This document shows positions 1 through 13,499 of a stretch of DNA of 64,000 nucleotides, in pieces. The notes under the pieces were generated by a model. It was given only the letters and a program-made list of their open reading frames with translations, was not told the origin of the DNA and ran no database searches. The translations under genes were made by a program, and so were the position numbers. The first letter of the stretch is position 1, and each line of letters begins with the position of its first letter. The stretch is from Rehmannia glutinosa (taxonomy: Eukaryota > Streptophyta > Magnoliopsida > Lamiales > Orobanchaceae), in contig CM071933.1 of NCBI GenBank assembly GCA_016081115.2, positions 58,666,660 to 58,730,659 of the forward strand, written 5' to 3'.

Positions 1-2
1 TC

Positions 3-821
3 ATGGATGATATCTTGATATATTCACGAACCAAGAAGCAGCATTGGGAGCATTTGAGGATTGTGTTGGAGACATTACGTAAAGAACGACTATATGCTAA
101 ATTCAAGAAGTGTGAGTTCTGGATGGAACAAGTGGTGTTTCTTGGACAGATCGTCTCAGCTCGAGGGACCGAGGTTGACCCAGTCAAGGTAGAAGCTGTA
201 AGATATTGGAAGACGGCAACTAATGTGTATGAAGTGCGAAGTTTTCTTGATTTGGCGGGTTATTATAGGAGATTTATCGAGGGATTCTCGAAGATCTCAT
301 TACCTTTGACACAACTAACTCGTAAAGGTGTGAAGTTTCAATGGTTCGAAAAATGCGAGAAAAGCTTCCAAGAACTAAAGGAGAGGTTAATCACTACTCC
401 TGTTTTGATAATACCAAACGGATAAGAAGGGTTCATCATCTACAGTGATGCGTCTAAGTAAGGATTAGGATGTGTTCTAATGCAACACAACAAAGTGGTT
501 GTCTATGCCTCTAGATAACTGAAGCCTCATGAGCAAAATTACCCGACTCATGACTTAGAGTTAGTAGCGGTACTTCACACCTTGAAGATTTGGCAACATT
601 ATCTATATGGAGCAAAATGCGAAATATATACCGATCATAAGAGCTTGAAGTACTTCTTTGAGCAGAAGGAACTGAACATGAGGCAAAGAAGATGGTTGGA
701 GTTGGTCAAGGATTATGATTGTACAATTTTATATCACCCTGGAAAAGCAAACATAGTGGCCGATGCCTTGAGCAGAAAGAATCATGAAGGTTTGAATTGC
801 ATGTTGACGTGTCAAGAATAG
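3..821 (+). pseudogene. Gypsy reverse transcriptase (C-terminal part) and RNase H of element A
   Basis: This is the C-terminal half of a Ty3/gypsy RT followed by RNase H, which together copy the element RNA into DNA. The first residues hold the catalytic MDD motif of the RT palm. Residues typical of gypsy RT follow (VFLGQIVSARG, LAGYYRRFIEGFSKI, PLTQLTRKGVKFQW). RNase H is recognised by IYSDAS, the HEQNYPTHDLELVAV stretch, YTDHKSLKYFF and the closing GKANIVADALSRK. The frame is broken by stops near 423, 460 and 513. The last looks like CAA to TAA in a YASR-x-LKP context. The N-terminal RT fingers are outside the window. The domains are clear; the gene is non-functional. Confidence 0.93.
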
Positions 822-1028
822 ATTACTAAAGATTTTGCCAAGCTAAGAATTGACGTCATTGTCCCACCAAATACCACAAAGGCAGTAATAGCAGCAATGA
901 TAGTCCAACCTACTCTCAGTAGCAGAATAATGAATGCTAAGAAAAATGACAAGTTTCTGATGAAGTTGAGAAATTGAGCAAAAGATAGGAATGAAAAAGG
1001 ATTTGGCGTAGCAAATAACGGATCACTA

Positions 1029-2187
1029 ATGTTTGGGAACCATTTATGCGTGCCGAAGGATGAACAATTGATGAGAGATATCATGGAAGAGGCACATTGC
1101 ACACCATACACCGCACATCCTGGAGGTACTAAGATGTATCAAGATCTAAGAAAGACATTTTGGTGGAGAAACATAAAGAGGAGTATAGGGTCGTTTGTGC
1201 AGAGATGCATGACATGCCAACAAGTGAAAGTTGAACAATCAACGACCATCAGGGTTGTTGAAACCTCTCGAAATACCTGAATGGAAATGGGAGAATACAT
1301 CAATGGATTTTATTACTGGATTGCCTAGAACTGCACAAGGAAACGAAGCTATTTGGGTCATAGTGGATCGCATGACTAAGTCAACACATTTCTTTCCAAT
1401 CAAGATGACGTATAAGTTGAATATATTAGCCCATATATATCTAGCAGAGATTGAAAAGCTGCATGGAGTCCTAGTTACAATTGTATCAGACAGAGACACG
1501 AGGTTCACCTCTAAGTTTTGGCAGAGCTTGCAGAATGCCATGGGAACTAAACTCAGTTTTAGTACCGCATTCCATCCACAGACAGATGGACAGTCAGAAA
1601 GAACGATACAAACTCTGGAGGACATTTTGAGAGTTGTAGTGTTGGATCTAGGAGGAAGCTGGGAAGAACATTTACCGTTAGTAGAATTTGCATATAACAA
1701 CAATTATCAAGCGACGATCAAAATGGCACCATACGAAGCATTATATGGACATAAGTGCAGATCACCTTTATACTGGGACGAGGTTGGAGAGAAAAGAATA
1801 ATTGGACCAGATATTGTTGAGAAACCAGTGGAAAAGATTGATCTCATCAAAAAGAGAATTAAGATTACTCAGGATCGACATAAGTCATACGTTGATAAAC
1901 AAAGAAAGGATTTGGTATTTCAGATTGGAGACGAAATATTTCTAAAAGTAGCACCAACTAAAGGAGTAGTACGTTTTGGAAAAAAAGGAAAGCTAAAACC
2001 GAGATACATTGGTCCTTATGAAATTCTTGAAAGAATTGGAGAAGTAGCCTATAAGTTAGCACTACCGCCAGAGTTATCTAGAGTGCATGATGTGTTTCAC
2101 ATGTCGATGTTAAGAAAATATGTGTTTGATCCGAGTCATGTCGTTAATCAAGAAGCTATTCAAGTTGAAGATTTGACTTATGAGGAG
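1029..2187 (+). pseudogene. Gypsy integrase of element A, interrupted by element B
   Basis: This is the integrase that would insert the element DNA into the host genome. The N-terminal HHCC zinc-binding module is visible (EEAHCTPYTAHPGG, then CMTCQQVK). A frameshift near 1230 separates it from the catalytic core. The core holds the DDE residues: the Asp of SMDFITGLP, the Asp of SDRDTRFTSKFWQSL, and the Glu after HPQTDGQSER. The C-terminal part (YVDKQRKDLVFQIGDEIFLKV, LKPRYIGPYEILERIG) is the GPY/F-type region. The true coding sequence stops at 2187, where the copia LTR begins. The apparent ORF running to 2208 reads a few codons into that LTR. The stretch 822-1028 between RNase H and integrase is a degraded linker. 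Confidence 0.92.
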
Positions 2188-3766
2188 TGTAGGTCCCAAG
2201 GGGTGTGAGTGTAAGGTTTAGAAGGGGGGGTTAAATAAACCTTACCAAATTTTTCGATTTAGTCCTTTTAAAAGTTTAGAGTTGATACTACACAGCTGTG
2301 TCCTTGGCGGACAACCAATTTAGTTAATCAGTAGAGTTAGTCACTCAACAGACTCGACTGAGCTGTTGATGGAATAACTCAGCTGTTAAGACTGAGTTAG
2401 CTCAACTGTGGTTTGATTTCAGTGGAAGACTTAACACCCTCAATATGGTTTAGTAAAGATTTAAAGCATGATTTAGTACTTAGAGATTATCTAATGGATA
2501 GCAAATATGTCAGCAGAATTAAAAAAATATGATGCAGGAATTAAAGTGCTGAAATGTAAAAGACACGATAAGTTTTTATAGAGGTTCGAAGATGGGGTAA
2601 TTCTTCTACTCCTCTCTTCTCCAACTCCTGGAGGAATCCACTAGGTATTGATCAATATACAAAGTGGTAACAGATCCCGGATACAAGTCTTGATCACACA
2701 ACCGACTTGATCCTTTGGGACTCAGTCGAGACGCCTTGATCACTCGGTGGCTTCTCGACGACTCGGCTTCTTCACTGCAGGCAGTGCGCTTGCTACTACA
2801 GCCCACTTGCTCAAGCTCTTTGGATTTAATCACTAAGCCCTCCAAAAGCTCAAGACTTGGTTCAACCTTGAACCTTCCTACAATCCTTCGTGGAATGTAG
2901 ACCCCATTGATTCTTCAGTAATTTCCTCTTCAACTGATTGAAGTTATCTTTCCTTCACAGGTGAGTGTTGGATTGATGTTCTTCGTAGTGTAGACTTGAG
3001 GATTAAGCGTTTAATAACTTGAGAATATTTGGGTTACAAAATGTTTCTTTCTTGCTTGTATGGTCAAGGTAACCTATGTAATCTTCGTGACCTTTTCTCA
3101 GAGTTATTCCTCAGCCTTTTATAGTGATCTTTCAAAAATCTGCCCGTTGAAGAGATAGGCTTATTTTTGAAAGTCACTTGTGGTTGTTGGCTTGTCTTGT
3201 TGCAGTCCTTGGAATTGCCGTTTCCTCGTATGAATTGTTCTTCATTTTTTCAGAGTTCTGACACGGTGTAGTGCTTCCCATTGGTTTATTCCTTTTGCAC
3301 GCTTTTGGGGTGAGCACTTCGAGAAAGGTAGCATGGAGATATTACTTGTTTAAGTAATTCTCTTGATTTCGTGCAACGGATCTTTTTGATTATCTTGACT
3401 TGATTGCATTTCCTTGCTTTCCCAGGTGACTTAGAGTCGACTTCCAATCATGGATGACTCTTACGTCACTTCAACTTGAGACTTGGCTTTTCTTGAGTTG
3501 ACTTGACGATACTCCACTCACCGCATCTCGTTTGCTCCTTGATAGAGTTCCCGTCTTCTCTTCTTTGCCATACTCAATTTGTCTTTGCAATGAGTCTTCC
3601 TTCTAATCTCAGTTGTCTTCTTGCATGTTTGGGCGTAGGCGACTTAACTCGGCTTGACCAGCCCTATTTATTACAAATGCGATTTACAACAAAAATTGGG
3701 GTGCCAACTTCCTATTCTAAGTTTTACATGGCATTCATCAAAATCTAAACAATAAATTTCCCAACA
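2188..3766 (-). repeat. 3' LTR of element B
   Basis: It runs from TGTAGGTCCC to CCCAACA on the plus strand, so in element sense it starts TGTTGGG and ends CCTACA. A TATA box (sense TATAAAAG) lies at 3116-3123. It matches the other LTR over long blocks, but the differences cluster at CAG/CTG words. Open frames inside it are chance. Confidence 0.95.
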
Positions 3767-3780
3767 ATTTTCCCCTTTTT
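3767..3780 (-). other. Polypurine tract of element B
   Basis: In element sense the bases AAAAAGGGGAAAAT precede the LTR start TGTTGGG. Copy G has the matching AAAAAAGGGAGAAAT at the same place. Confidence 0.85.
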
Positions 3781-4019
3781 GATGATGCCAAAACTTAAAA
3801 CATTCAAAATGTAAATAGCAAAGATACATACAGATAGTGCATTCACATAGAATGTATGTGTAGAATCAATTCTTTTATTGATCATAACATTCTTGTTCTT
3901 TTACACAACTGTTTACAAGGTGTATCGGAGCAAACATCTATCTATACAAAAAAAATAAAGAATTTACAGCTTTATTGCAGAAGACTTACATAGTATGTAT
4001 TTACATGGTAAAATACATG

Positions 4020-7000
4020 AAGGGGTGGACAGAAACACTTCATCTCCTTCGCTGCCTCCTTCTTTCATCTTCCTCGATTGCCGTCTTGGTCTTCTTCTCT
4101 TTTTCTCATCTCCATCTCCTTCTTCTTCTTCTTTTCATATGCTTTCCAGGCAGCCTCATCTCTTCTTAATCTCTCTTGTCTTTCCTCCCATAGCTGAGTT
4201 TGTCTCTTATTCTCTTCTTCTATTATTTTCGCATACTCAACATTGCTTTTAGCCACTTGCAAATTGGCTACTTGGTCAAGACCAACCCAATAGATCCCTC
4301 CTTTCTTGCCTGGATCTACGTACTCAATGTTTTTGGGCGGGGCCTAGGTCCGAAACCTCTTCCTCCACCACGCTTCTTCCTCTTCCTCTCGGGCGTGTAT
4401 TGTCGGGGTCTTCTTCTTTCCGGTGAGTGACCCAGCAGAGTGACTAGGTAGTATTTGCTGTCGCCTTCTTCACATAACGTGAGACCCTTTTCCCAAGACA
4501 AGTCCCAAGCTTGAGCCATAGACATATTTGCAAAGTATCCTTCGAGATGCGCGGCGTTTTAAATTCATCAAGCGATCGTGGCTCGGCCCCGGCATACGAG
4601 ATGGCATAAGTGTCTCTGTCTCTTTGGAATGCCTCCATGTTGTTTCAAGATGTTCATAACCGGGCATCCATTCTTCCTTCCACTTCCTCCATCCCTCGCT
4701 TCAATTGTCTTTCTCTTTTCGGCCCATAGATATAGCAGAGTGTTAGAGTGGCGAGTCACGGGGAGTTTTTTCGATAATATCGGTTGTGACAAGACCTTGT
4801 TGGGGGTTTGTGCAATCATCAAGGTCACATCTTTCGATCCTTCCCCCTCAGCGGACTTTCCTTTCTTTTGTTTTGACACTTCCTCATTTGTCTTTCCCTT
4901 CACACCGCTTCCTCCTTTTCGACCGAGATCTCTTTAGCGCTTTAAAGTATTCCTCTTCCCCCTTTTTGGCATCATCAAAGGAGAGAGGAACACTGAAACA
5001 TATCTTGGCAAGCGGGAAGTCGAGCATCGATAGTCGAGTTAGTTCGTCTCTCGAGTCTGGCTGCGGAGTATGCGGCACGAAATTCAGAGCGAGTGGCGTT
5101 GGACTCTGCTGAAATTAGCTCCATTTCAGCCATGAGAAGGCTGAATTTTCTATCCATATTTTCTTCCAGGACAGGAGATCACTCTTATTTTGCTCACGCA
5201 GTGACTTTATCTCGAGTGTGAGCTTCATGCATGTGCTCAATGTGTTCTCTCAATTTCGTCTTTGCATCGGCATTCTCATTTCGCCATACCAACGACTTGT
5301 TGAAAAATGTCCTGAAGTATCTAACTTGTTCCACATGCATTGTTTCTTCTTTGTTGCCACCATTCCCTTATCGATTGTTATGCCTCTCAAGTCGTGATAA
5401 GGTTGGCATCTCTGTTGTCGATCGCATGTCCATAGAGGCCTGGTCCTCTCCATCCGTTCAATTTAAAGCAAATAATGCTTTGAACACCTCCCGAACTTCA
5501 ATTTGTTTCTTCCGTTGCGGTGATGGCCCTGCTGCGTCAAAGTCATAGTCACCGAACGATGGTACTGACGGAATGACAGGAGCTGTGCGTGGAAGCGTCG
5601 TGCGAGTTCGTTCTCGACTCTTCAGGGAGGTCGGGTACCTCAGAGAGAAAGGAAATGATTCTACAAAGGAATCATCACGGCCAACCGGGATTTGTTCAAT
5701 AATGAGAGGTGCGCGTGAAGATCCTTCGAGGTCGAATCTGCTCTGACTTGGGAGCTGCGCGATGGACTGTTTGGGGTCTGTTGTGAAGTGGACCCGACTT
5801 GCCGAGCCTCAATTTGTCTCAACACCGTTGGTCTCGCTTGTTTCTCCAATTGAGTGGGTGGTCCTCGGCCTTATCGAAGCATCATCGGACGATGATGAGA
5901 TTTCCATTGGTGGCTCATCATCAAAATTGAAAGTTTGACGAGTAGTCTTGAGATCGACTTGCTCGTCTTTGGGAACATCCGGTGAGTCTTTTGGATCCGT
6001 CACGGGGATGACTCGGCTTCTTTGTCGCTTTCGATCCCGGAAAGGTTACATCGAGGATTATCTGGGAATCATGAAGCGCTTATCTCCTTTTCGGATGGAT
6101 CAATGATAGGAGGGGATGTTCTCTACTTCAACTTCTTTACCCCGGGAAGTCTCAACCTCCCGTGGGCCTTCATTACCTTCTCAGTCTCAAGCTGCGGCGA
6201 GGCCTTGGACCTCCCTTTCGGCAGTGTCATTTGTCTTAGGGTCTTCGTGGTGGCATCCATTGGAGTCTCAACCCCATGGATTGCACTTTCATCGCCCAGT
6301 GTTAACTCCAGGGTACATTCCTTCCTCGTGCCTCGTTCGCATCGCAACGCGTCATTAGCCTTGAGCGATTTGGCACCTCGGTGAGCAGTCTCAAGCCTCG
6401 AGCTTCGTTGATGGCAACTTTTTGTTCGTTTTGTGTTTGTACTTTCTCCACTTCGCCTCCTAGATTCGTTGTGGAGTCATCTGCAACATTCTCCGACCTT
6501 GCTGCGGTGGAGGAGTTTCCCCTCGGGTGGCGCACCAACCGAGTGACTTGGAATGGGGTCACTCGTCTCCAAACTCCCGGCTGTTTTACCGAGTGTTCGG
6601 CCGTTGGGGCGGTGGTAAGACACCTTTATTAGGGGTTGGCTCAACGGGGTCCCCACTAACCCGGTTTCATCGCCATTTCCTTAATTCCTTCTTCCGAGTG
6701 AGTGGGAAGTGGTGGCAACAACAACGGTGGTGATTTGCTGCACTACTCCCATTGGATCGATTTCAGTGTGTTTTGGAGGAATCTCCTGGTCCCTCCATCA
6801 TACTTTTCTCATGAAGAATTCGGGATTCACGCATTGCTTCTTTGCATTTGCAACTCTTTACGGCGCAAAGAAGCAGGTCCCGATCCTCATCACTTTACGA
6901 TAGAATGTCGAAGTGAGGATGTGTATGTTTTGTGGTGCCGGTGAGAGGCGAGATCTTTGGCGGGCTTCTCTCTCTTGCCTCGGCCTTCCTCTCGCCGTCT

Positions 7001-8548
7001 CTCATTCTCCTTATCCTTGAAGATCTGCGGGATATATCGTGCGATTTTCTTCATCGATCTTTGAGATCACGAGAGGTTAGTCGAGGAAGTTCGGCGATTC
7101 CTCTTCTTCTTCGATAAACTCAGGCCATTGGAACCCATTTCCTTGAACGACTCAATTTCCACTTCCTCCACTCACGCAGGACGATTTTGGATGTCGGGTA
7201 AGGTGGGGATAGGATCATCACATCACTATCATCTCTATCGGCTTTCTTTCTTGTGTCTCGGTTTGTGCGAGCTACATTTGTGTCTTGATTTGCCTCTCTG
7301 ATCGCCTTGTGAGACTTATTTGTTTCATCTATAATATCCGGAGACTCTACTTCTCCGGCGCCTCTCAGTATCTGCTCGGTGAGTGGTGACTCGGCCGGTT
7401 TCTCAAGCTCGGAGTGCTTGATGATTCTTCTTCGTCTCTAGTTTGTACGAGAGGATTTACGGTTCGAGAGAGAGTTTCTTCGAGTCTTAGGCGGCGGGGG
7501 CGTCTTTGGTGTTTTCTTCTCGAGAGTGGCCATCTTGGCTTAGCAGATCTCCTCTTTTTGACGATCGGAGAAGGTAGTTGAGAGTCCTTCTCGACCCCTG
7601 CTGGCTTTGAGGCGGGAGACACGGCTGCGGGGCGGGTGACTCGGCTACGAGGGGGGGAGCGAGTCGACTTTCTTTCTTTGCGGCAGAGCAACAATCTTCT
7701 TAGCAGCATTTGCAGGGCAACTTTCTTCTTTGGTGGAGAGGAAACAATGTATCTTGAGGGTCGGTGATTCCCCCTCACTCGTGTCGCCTCTCTTGGCGTA
7801 GGCTCTCTTCGTGCGCCGAGAGAGGTTTGATCTGAACATCCTCTTGTTTACATAGAACGCCTTTCCATGTCTAAGAGAGGACTCCTTTCACCTCCATCGG
7901 CCAATCACTGGGCCATATCCTAGGGATCCTCCAAATGTACCATCTTCCTTGAAGGATTTGTTCCCTACATTACGGCATAGTCTCATCGTAGACAAACTCA
8001 TTGATTTATTTTCCTTTCTTCAATGATCGCGACCATTACAATCAACTTTGCTTTTGTGAGTTGGTCAAAGCCGCCAAATTTGATGTCTATGCATTTGGCA
8101 ACTATGTCCAATGACTTGTGATAATCCTACTTGGCGACCTCTTGTTTCTTTGTGTAAATTATTTTATCAAAGCATAGTCGGGCTTGGCTACTTCCTTCCA
8201 AGCGGCGGCCAGGTTTACATCGACCGTTGATTTCGATGCTCCTTCCGTCGGTAGTGAGCAGTGTTCAGCCAAATCCTTGGCAGAGATAATGAACTCCTTT
8301 CCGTGAATAGAGGATTTGATCCCCTCATCATGAATCTCATCGTTCACATAGAACTGTGCGACCTCCTCCACATAGGTCATCGGATGTTCCAACGTCAGAA
8401 ACGGTTTCAGCCCGGATGTTTCCAATTTCTCAGCAATTTTCTTCACTAGGGTGTCGTCGAACCCCTGTTTCACTATGCCGTCGAAATCCACAGTAGACCC
8501 GATGTGGATTTGCTTTCCTAACTTGACAAAATCATAGGTTGATGCCAT
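4020..8548 (-). pseudogene. Accessory ORF of element B, downstream of pol
   Basis: A long coding region follows pol in the position where Sireviruses carry an env-like gene. The start ATG at 8548 opens MASTYDFVKLGKQIHIGSTV, then DDTLVKKIAEKLETSGLKPF and YVEEVAQFYVNDEIHDEGIK. The same protein is found in copy G at 36805. Downstream pieces on the minus strand are Lys/Ala-rich (near 7840-7365), acidic and Ser-rich (6562-5809), probably coiled coil (5157-4884) and Lys/Glu-rich (4262-4065). I see no signal peptide or clear membrane segment. The function is unknown. It is broken into more than ten frames. Confidence 0.8.
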
Positions 8549-9095
8549 TTTTCAGGATTTCACCGAAGAAAACTTAGAGGTTGATTCGAAGATAGATAGG
8601 GTTTTGAGAGAGTTTTGCCTTTGCTTCTGAGAGAGATGAACGGTTTTGGTGATATGAGAGAGAGAAGAAAGAAAGTTTAAGTATGGTTTATGAAAGGACG
8701 TGCGGGTGGTTTTGAAATGTGATCGAAATCAACGGCTTAGATTTTGCACGCCGATTTAGCATTTAATGTCTCGTATTTAATGCGGCAGCATTTATATCCA
8801 ATCATAAGCTTGGTGTGCAACTTTTGCCTGTACACGTCATAATTATGCTAACGGAATTCTTAAAAACATTCCCGCTTAGTAAAAACGACTGCGTTTTTGT
8901 CACTTTGCTCATAAATGACTCAACTTTTACCCTTAGCTGGTTTAACTCTTCTTCTCACAGTTCTCTTTGTGACTCAGCTGTCAGCTGACTTGGTATAGTT
9001 GTCTTTTCGATACGGCTGATTTACTTAGCTGATTTGTGAGTTCAACTCTTTTTTCCTTTTTGTGTTCCATTTCTTTTGTTTGATTCTTCTGAGTG

Positions 9096-10989
9096 TCAGC
9101 TCAGCTCAATTAACCCTAACTCATGCTTGAGTTCTTCAAATCTTGACTCACATAATGGTTTTGTGAAGATGTCAGCCAATTGTTTATCGGTTGAGATATA
9201 TTCCAAGATGATGTCCTTCTTTTCCACATGATCTCTTATGAAGTGATATCTGACATCGATATGCTTTGTTCTTGAGTGCAACACAGGATTTTGAGTGATT
9301 GCAATTGCACTTGTGTTATCACACATAATTGGAATTTCCTTTTCTTCAACTTCATAGTCTCTCATTCTTTGTCTCATCCATAGGACTTGGGCAACTTGAC
9401 TCACCTGCAGCCTATGTGTATTCTCGTTTGTAGAGGTGGCTATTGAATTTTGCTTCTTTCTAAACCAGAAATCACTTTGTTTCTAGCATTTGACATGTGC
9501 CTCGAGGTGCTTTTCTGTCAACTTTGCATCCAACATAGTCGAGTCGAATAGCCAATTAGTTTGAATCCACCTTCCTTTGGATACCATAAGCCAACTTCTT
9601 CCTTTCAAGTATCTCAAGATTCTCATTTCTTTGTCATATGGCTCTCTTTTGGAGCAGATTGAAATCTTGCACATACACCTACAACAAAGGTGATGTCGGC
9701 TGCTTGTTGTGAGATAGAGCAATGATCCAATAAGTGCTCGTATCTTGTTTGATCTCTGAGCTTGTCATCGCATCCATGTCCATTTTGATCGATGTATTCA
9801 TTGGTATTTTCACGAAGACTTCTCCCCATACCAAATTTCTTCATTAAATCTCGGTGTATTTTGTTTGACTTATGAAGGTTCCATCCTTCGGTTGTTTCAC
9901 TTGGAGTCCAAGGAAGAATGTCGACTCTCCCATCATGCTCATTTCAAATTTACTTTGCATGAGGTTTGAAAAATTTTCACACTGACTCTTTGTTTGTGGA
10001 TCCAAAAATGATGTCATCCACATATATTTGAACAAGCGGTATACTCTTTTTGTCTTGAATTACGAAAAGTGTTCTATCTACTTTTCCTTTTGTGAATCCA
10101 TTCTCGATTAGGAATTGTGACAAGGTATCATACCATGCTCTCGGGTGCCTGTTTCAATCCATACAAAGCTTTCTTGAGTTTGTATACCTTATCTCCAAGA
10201 GTCTTCTCGCTCAAATCCTGGAGGTTGTTCAACATACACTTCTTCTTCCAATAAACCATTTAGGAATGCACTTTTTACATCCATCGATATACAATAAAAT
10301 TCTTGTGAGTCGCATAGGCAAGAAACATCCTTATTGCTTCCAATCTTGCTACGAGAGCAAATGTTTCATCAAAATCTATTCCTTCTTCTTGGCAATATCC
10401 TTTGGCTACTAGTCTTGCTTTGTTTCTTACCACGTAACCTTCCTCGTTCATCTTGTTTCGAACACCCATTTAGTACCAATAACGTTTTGATGTGTGGGTC
10501 TTTGAACTAATTCCCATACTTTATTTCTTTCAAACCGATTCACTCTTCTTGCATAGCTTGAATCAATGTGTGTCATCCAATGCTTGTAACACATCTTTGG
10601 GCTCTATTTGCGAGATAAAGCATGTGAACATAGCTTCTTGTTAAGTTCGGATCTTGTTTTGACACCTTCTCTTATATCTCCAATGACAAGTTCGTGGATG
10701 GTCTTTCACCATCTTACATCCGGTTGAAGTAAGTTTAGCTGGTTCGATCGTCTAGCAGACTCTCTTTCTTTTGATCGCTCTCTCGTAATCACTTAGCCGC
10801 AAATTTTCCATTGTTTTTGAGATTCACTATCTCATCTTCTTCTTCGAGTTTACAATTCGATTTCGTTTCCAAAGATAGGGATTTTTTCGTATGTTTGGAT
10901 GATTGATTATTTATCACCGATTCTTCAATATCTTCTCTATTTACATTTGGCTCATCGAATACCACATGAATGGATTCCTCTGCAACCAT
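9096..10989 (-). pseudogene. Copia reverse transcriptase and RNase H of element B
   Basis: Successive broken frames give RT segments: NKMNEEGYVVRNKARLVAKG, the fragment around the YVDD site (eroded near 10020-10035), SKFEMSMMGESTFFLGLQVK and KKFGMGRSLRENTNEY. RNase H ends the pol region with EKEIPIMCDNTSAIAITQN, TKHIDVRYHFIRDHVEKKDI and STDKQLADIFTKPLCESRFE, closing at a stop at 9096. The last 102 codons are the best preserved piece of pol in this copy. At about 9420-9470 the usual STAEAEY-type motif is destroyed where copy G has AGCTGAAGCAG. Confidence 0.88.
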
Positions 10990-11069
10990 AGTCCTTTTGT
11001 TGAGTACTCTGTAGGCTTTGCTTTGTTGAGTATCGAAGATACCTTCATCGCCTTTAGCATCGAAGGCCT

Positions 11070-12218
11070 TTAGATTGTCTTTGCCATTGTTGTGGATGAA
11101 GCATTTACATCCAAATATTTTAAAATATGCAACATTTGGTTTTCTTCCAGTCCAAATCTCATAGGGAGTCTTTGTCGGTTTTGTTTATCATACATCTGTT
11201 TTGAGTGTAGCAAGTTTGTGTTGATTGCTTGACCCAAAATCTTTTTGGTAACCCCTTGACTAACATGGTCCTTCCGCTTCTTTGAGAGTTCTATTCCTTC
11301 TTTCTCGCAACTCCATTCTGTTTGTGGAGTCCTTGCTGCGAGATAATTCATGACCAATGCCATTTTCAATACAATATCGAGTTATTATCCCATTGACAAA
11401 CTCGGTTCTCTCGATCTTATTTTGATAATGGTTTGGATCTTTTCATTTTGAATTTTCTTCATTAAGCGTAAGTTTCCGTAGAGTTTCTTTCTTTTTACAC
11501 ATGAATACAGTCCATGTATATCTTGAGTAGTCATCTACTACCACCAAGGTGTATTTCTTTCCACTTATGCTTTTGGTTCCACTTTGGGCCAAATAGATCC
11601 ATATGTAGCGGATGTAATATTCTTGTTGAAGATGGACATGTCTTTTCTTTGAATGAAGATTTGATTTGTTTTCCTTCGACATGCATCACATATACTCTCC
11701 ATCTTGTATATCGAGTCGGAAGTCCTTCCACAAGATTACTTCTTGCAAGCTTGTTAATCGTTTTGAAATTCAGGTGACTCAGCTTTTTGTGCCACCTAAC
11801 TTGATTCATTTGTGCTCTTTGCTAATAGGCAGTCTTTGGGTGTAGCGGTTGACCAATCTACTACATACATGTTCTTTTGTTCCGCATCCTTGCAACACAA
11901 CTTCATTCGATTCAAGTATCCTTGATTTGGCATATACTCATGTTAAATCCAACATTATAGCCCTTGTCACGAGTTGATCGATGCTTATGAGTTGAAGTTG
12001 AGTCCTTCAACATATGCAACATCTGTGATTTCTAATCCATTTCTCTTGATGGATCCAATGCCTCTTATTTCACCTGGAGCTTCATTTCCTCCAAATATGA
12101 CTTTTGCTCCTTTAACTTCCTTGAATTTTGACAGATTTTTCTTGTTTCTGTCATATGGAACGACCACTATCCATGTACCAGGTTCCTTGGCACTGTTCAT
12201 TGCTTGAACCGCAATCAA
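11070..12218 (-). pseudogene. Copia protease and integrase of element B
   Basis: The protease region begins near 12200 with a YMDSG-type motif in the neighbouring frame (WYMDSGRSI), then NLSKFKEVKGAKVIFGGN and GIGSIKRNGLEITDVAYVEG. The pre-integrase HHCC module follows (HKKLSHLNFKTINKLARSNL). The integrase core starts at LHMDLFGP, so the first catalytic Asp is present here, whereas copy G has Tyr. The remaining core is frameshifted around 11400-11480. The end of the region matches copia text (QAINTNLLHSKQMYDKQNRQR; MLHILKYLDVNASSTTM in shifted frames). Non-functional. Confidence 0.85.
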
Positions 12219-12224
12219 GGAAAT

Positions 12225-13300
12225 TATGTTTTAGGTACCCATATTTGTGCAGGTCCCGAGGGGTTAGGATTGTAAGATGATCCAATCCAACCAACTTATA
12301 GCCAAATGATTTGAGTCTAAGGGGTTGCCATCTATCAGTGCCATAATCATAATTAATCTTGGCAAATTGCTTGGGGATTTTAGGTTCATACAAATTTGTC
12401 TCTTTTGTCTGTATGCTGTGTATATGTTTTAGCAATCGCCTTCTTTGGGTAATTGTGGTGTCTCCGAGTGTAGTGCCTAGGCATATGTGTCTTTGATGAA
12501 AGCTCTTATACTTTTGGAATGGCATTTCTTTGAGTTCTAGGCCTTTGCCATTTGGGCTTATATTCCATAAGTCTATCCGATAGTTCACATCATTCCAATC
12601 AGCTTGGCTTGGATATTTTCTACCATTCCCATCATATGTATTTCTTTTATAGATTTTCTGGGGTTTTGGTAGCTCTGTTTCTTCTTTACTGAGTATTTTT
12701 GTTTGGAGTTTCTTTGAGAACTCGATTGAATCTCTTCTCATTTTGTCCTTTCAAGCGCACTCAATCAAGTTGTTTTCCTTTTCCTTTATAACCAAGGCCA
12801 GTTTGTTTGTAATTGTGCTTTGGAGTGAATGTGTGTGCACCCTTTGGAGTTTTGGATTTTTTAGACTCTTCATTGCTTGAAGATCCTTTTTCAAAAATTA
12901 CTTTTGGAGTTTGACATAGCACAGAGGAATTAAATCCTAAGCCTGTCTTGTCTCCACATTCTCTTTGACTCATAATAAGATCATCCAATGATTTAGATGC
13001 CTTAGTGAATGAGGCAATCACATTTTTGAGGTCATTCTCCCTCTTTTCTATGGCAACTATTTACGCTATTAGCTTAGCATTTTCAGCCTTTAGACTTTCA
13101 TTCTCATCAGCTATTTGACTTAGAGTACTCAGCTCCTTAGTCAGCTTTGAGTTTTGTCTCTTGAGTAGGCTGTTTTCCTCATTTAATAGTGTGTGTGAGG
13201 ATTTAATGTGTTCAAAATCTTTCATCATTTTGCCTAATGAATCATAAAGATCAGTGGGTGATGAAGTGTGTGTGTCACACGATCACTATCACTAGAATCG
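12225..13300 (-). pseudogene. Gag C-terminal half of element B: coiled coil and basic region
   Basis: Broken frames encode a leucine/lysine coiled-coil stretch and then SLDDLIMSQRECGDKTGLGF and GYKGKGKQ, followed by a Tyr/Asn/Gln/Arg-rich basic stretch ending YGTDRWQPLRLKSFGYKLVG. The same order occurs in copy G at 32072-33070. The basic region is likely to bind RNA, but that is inference. The region upstream of the protease is too damaged to place exact limits. Confidence 0.75.
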
Positions 13301-13499
13301 AGTTTGATGAGTTAGAGTGTACCTCATCTTCTTGGTCGGGTTGATCTTGTTCCTTGGCCATCAAACAGATCAGGGCTTCTTCCTCGAGTCACTTGAGTAG
13401 TCGCTTCACCGCTCTCTCGAATCATTGTCTCTCTTGACTTGGTCTCGTGATCTCTGCTGACCATCATTGCCTTTTTCTTTTCTTGTCTTCTTTCTCTCA

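Noticed and set aside
812..1703. Minus-strand ORFs opposite the gypsy integrase (812-1111 and 1239-1703)
   Set aside because: They mirror the real plus-strand integrase frames and contain no domain of their own.
4065..4262. Lys/Glu-rich minus-strand ORF as a separate small gene
   Set aside because: It matches the Lys/Glu-rich C-terminal end of the accessory ORF in copy G and is only a fragment of that gene.
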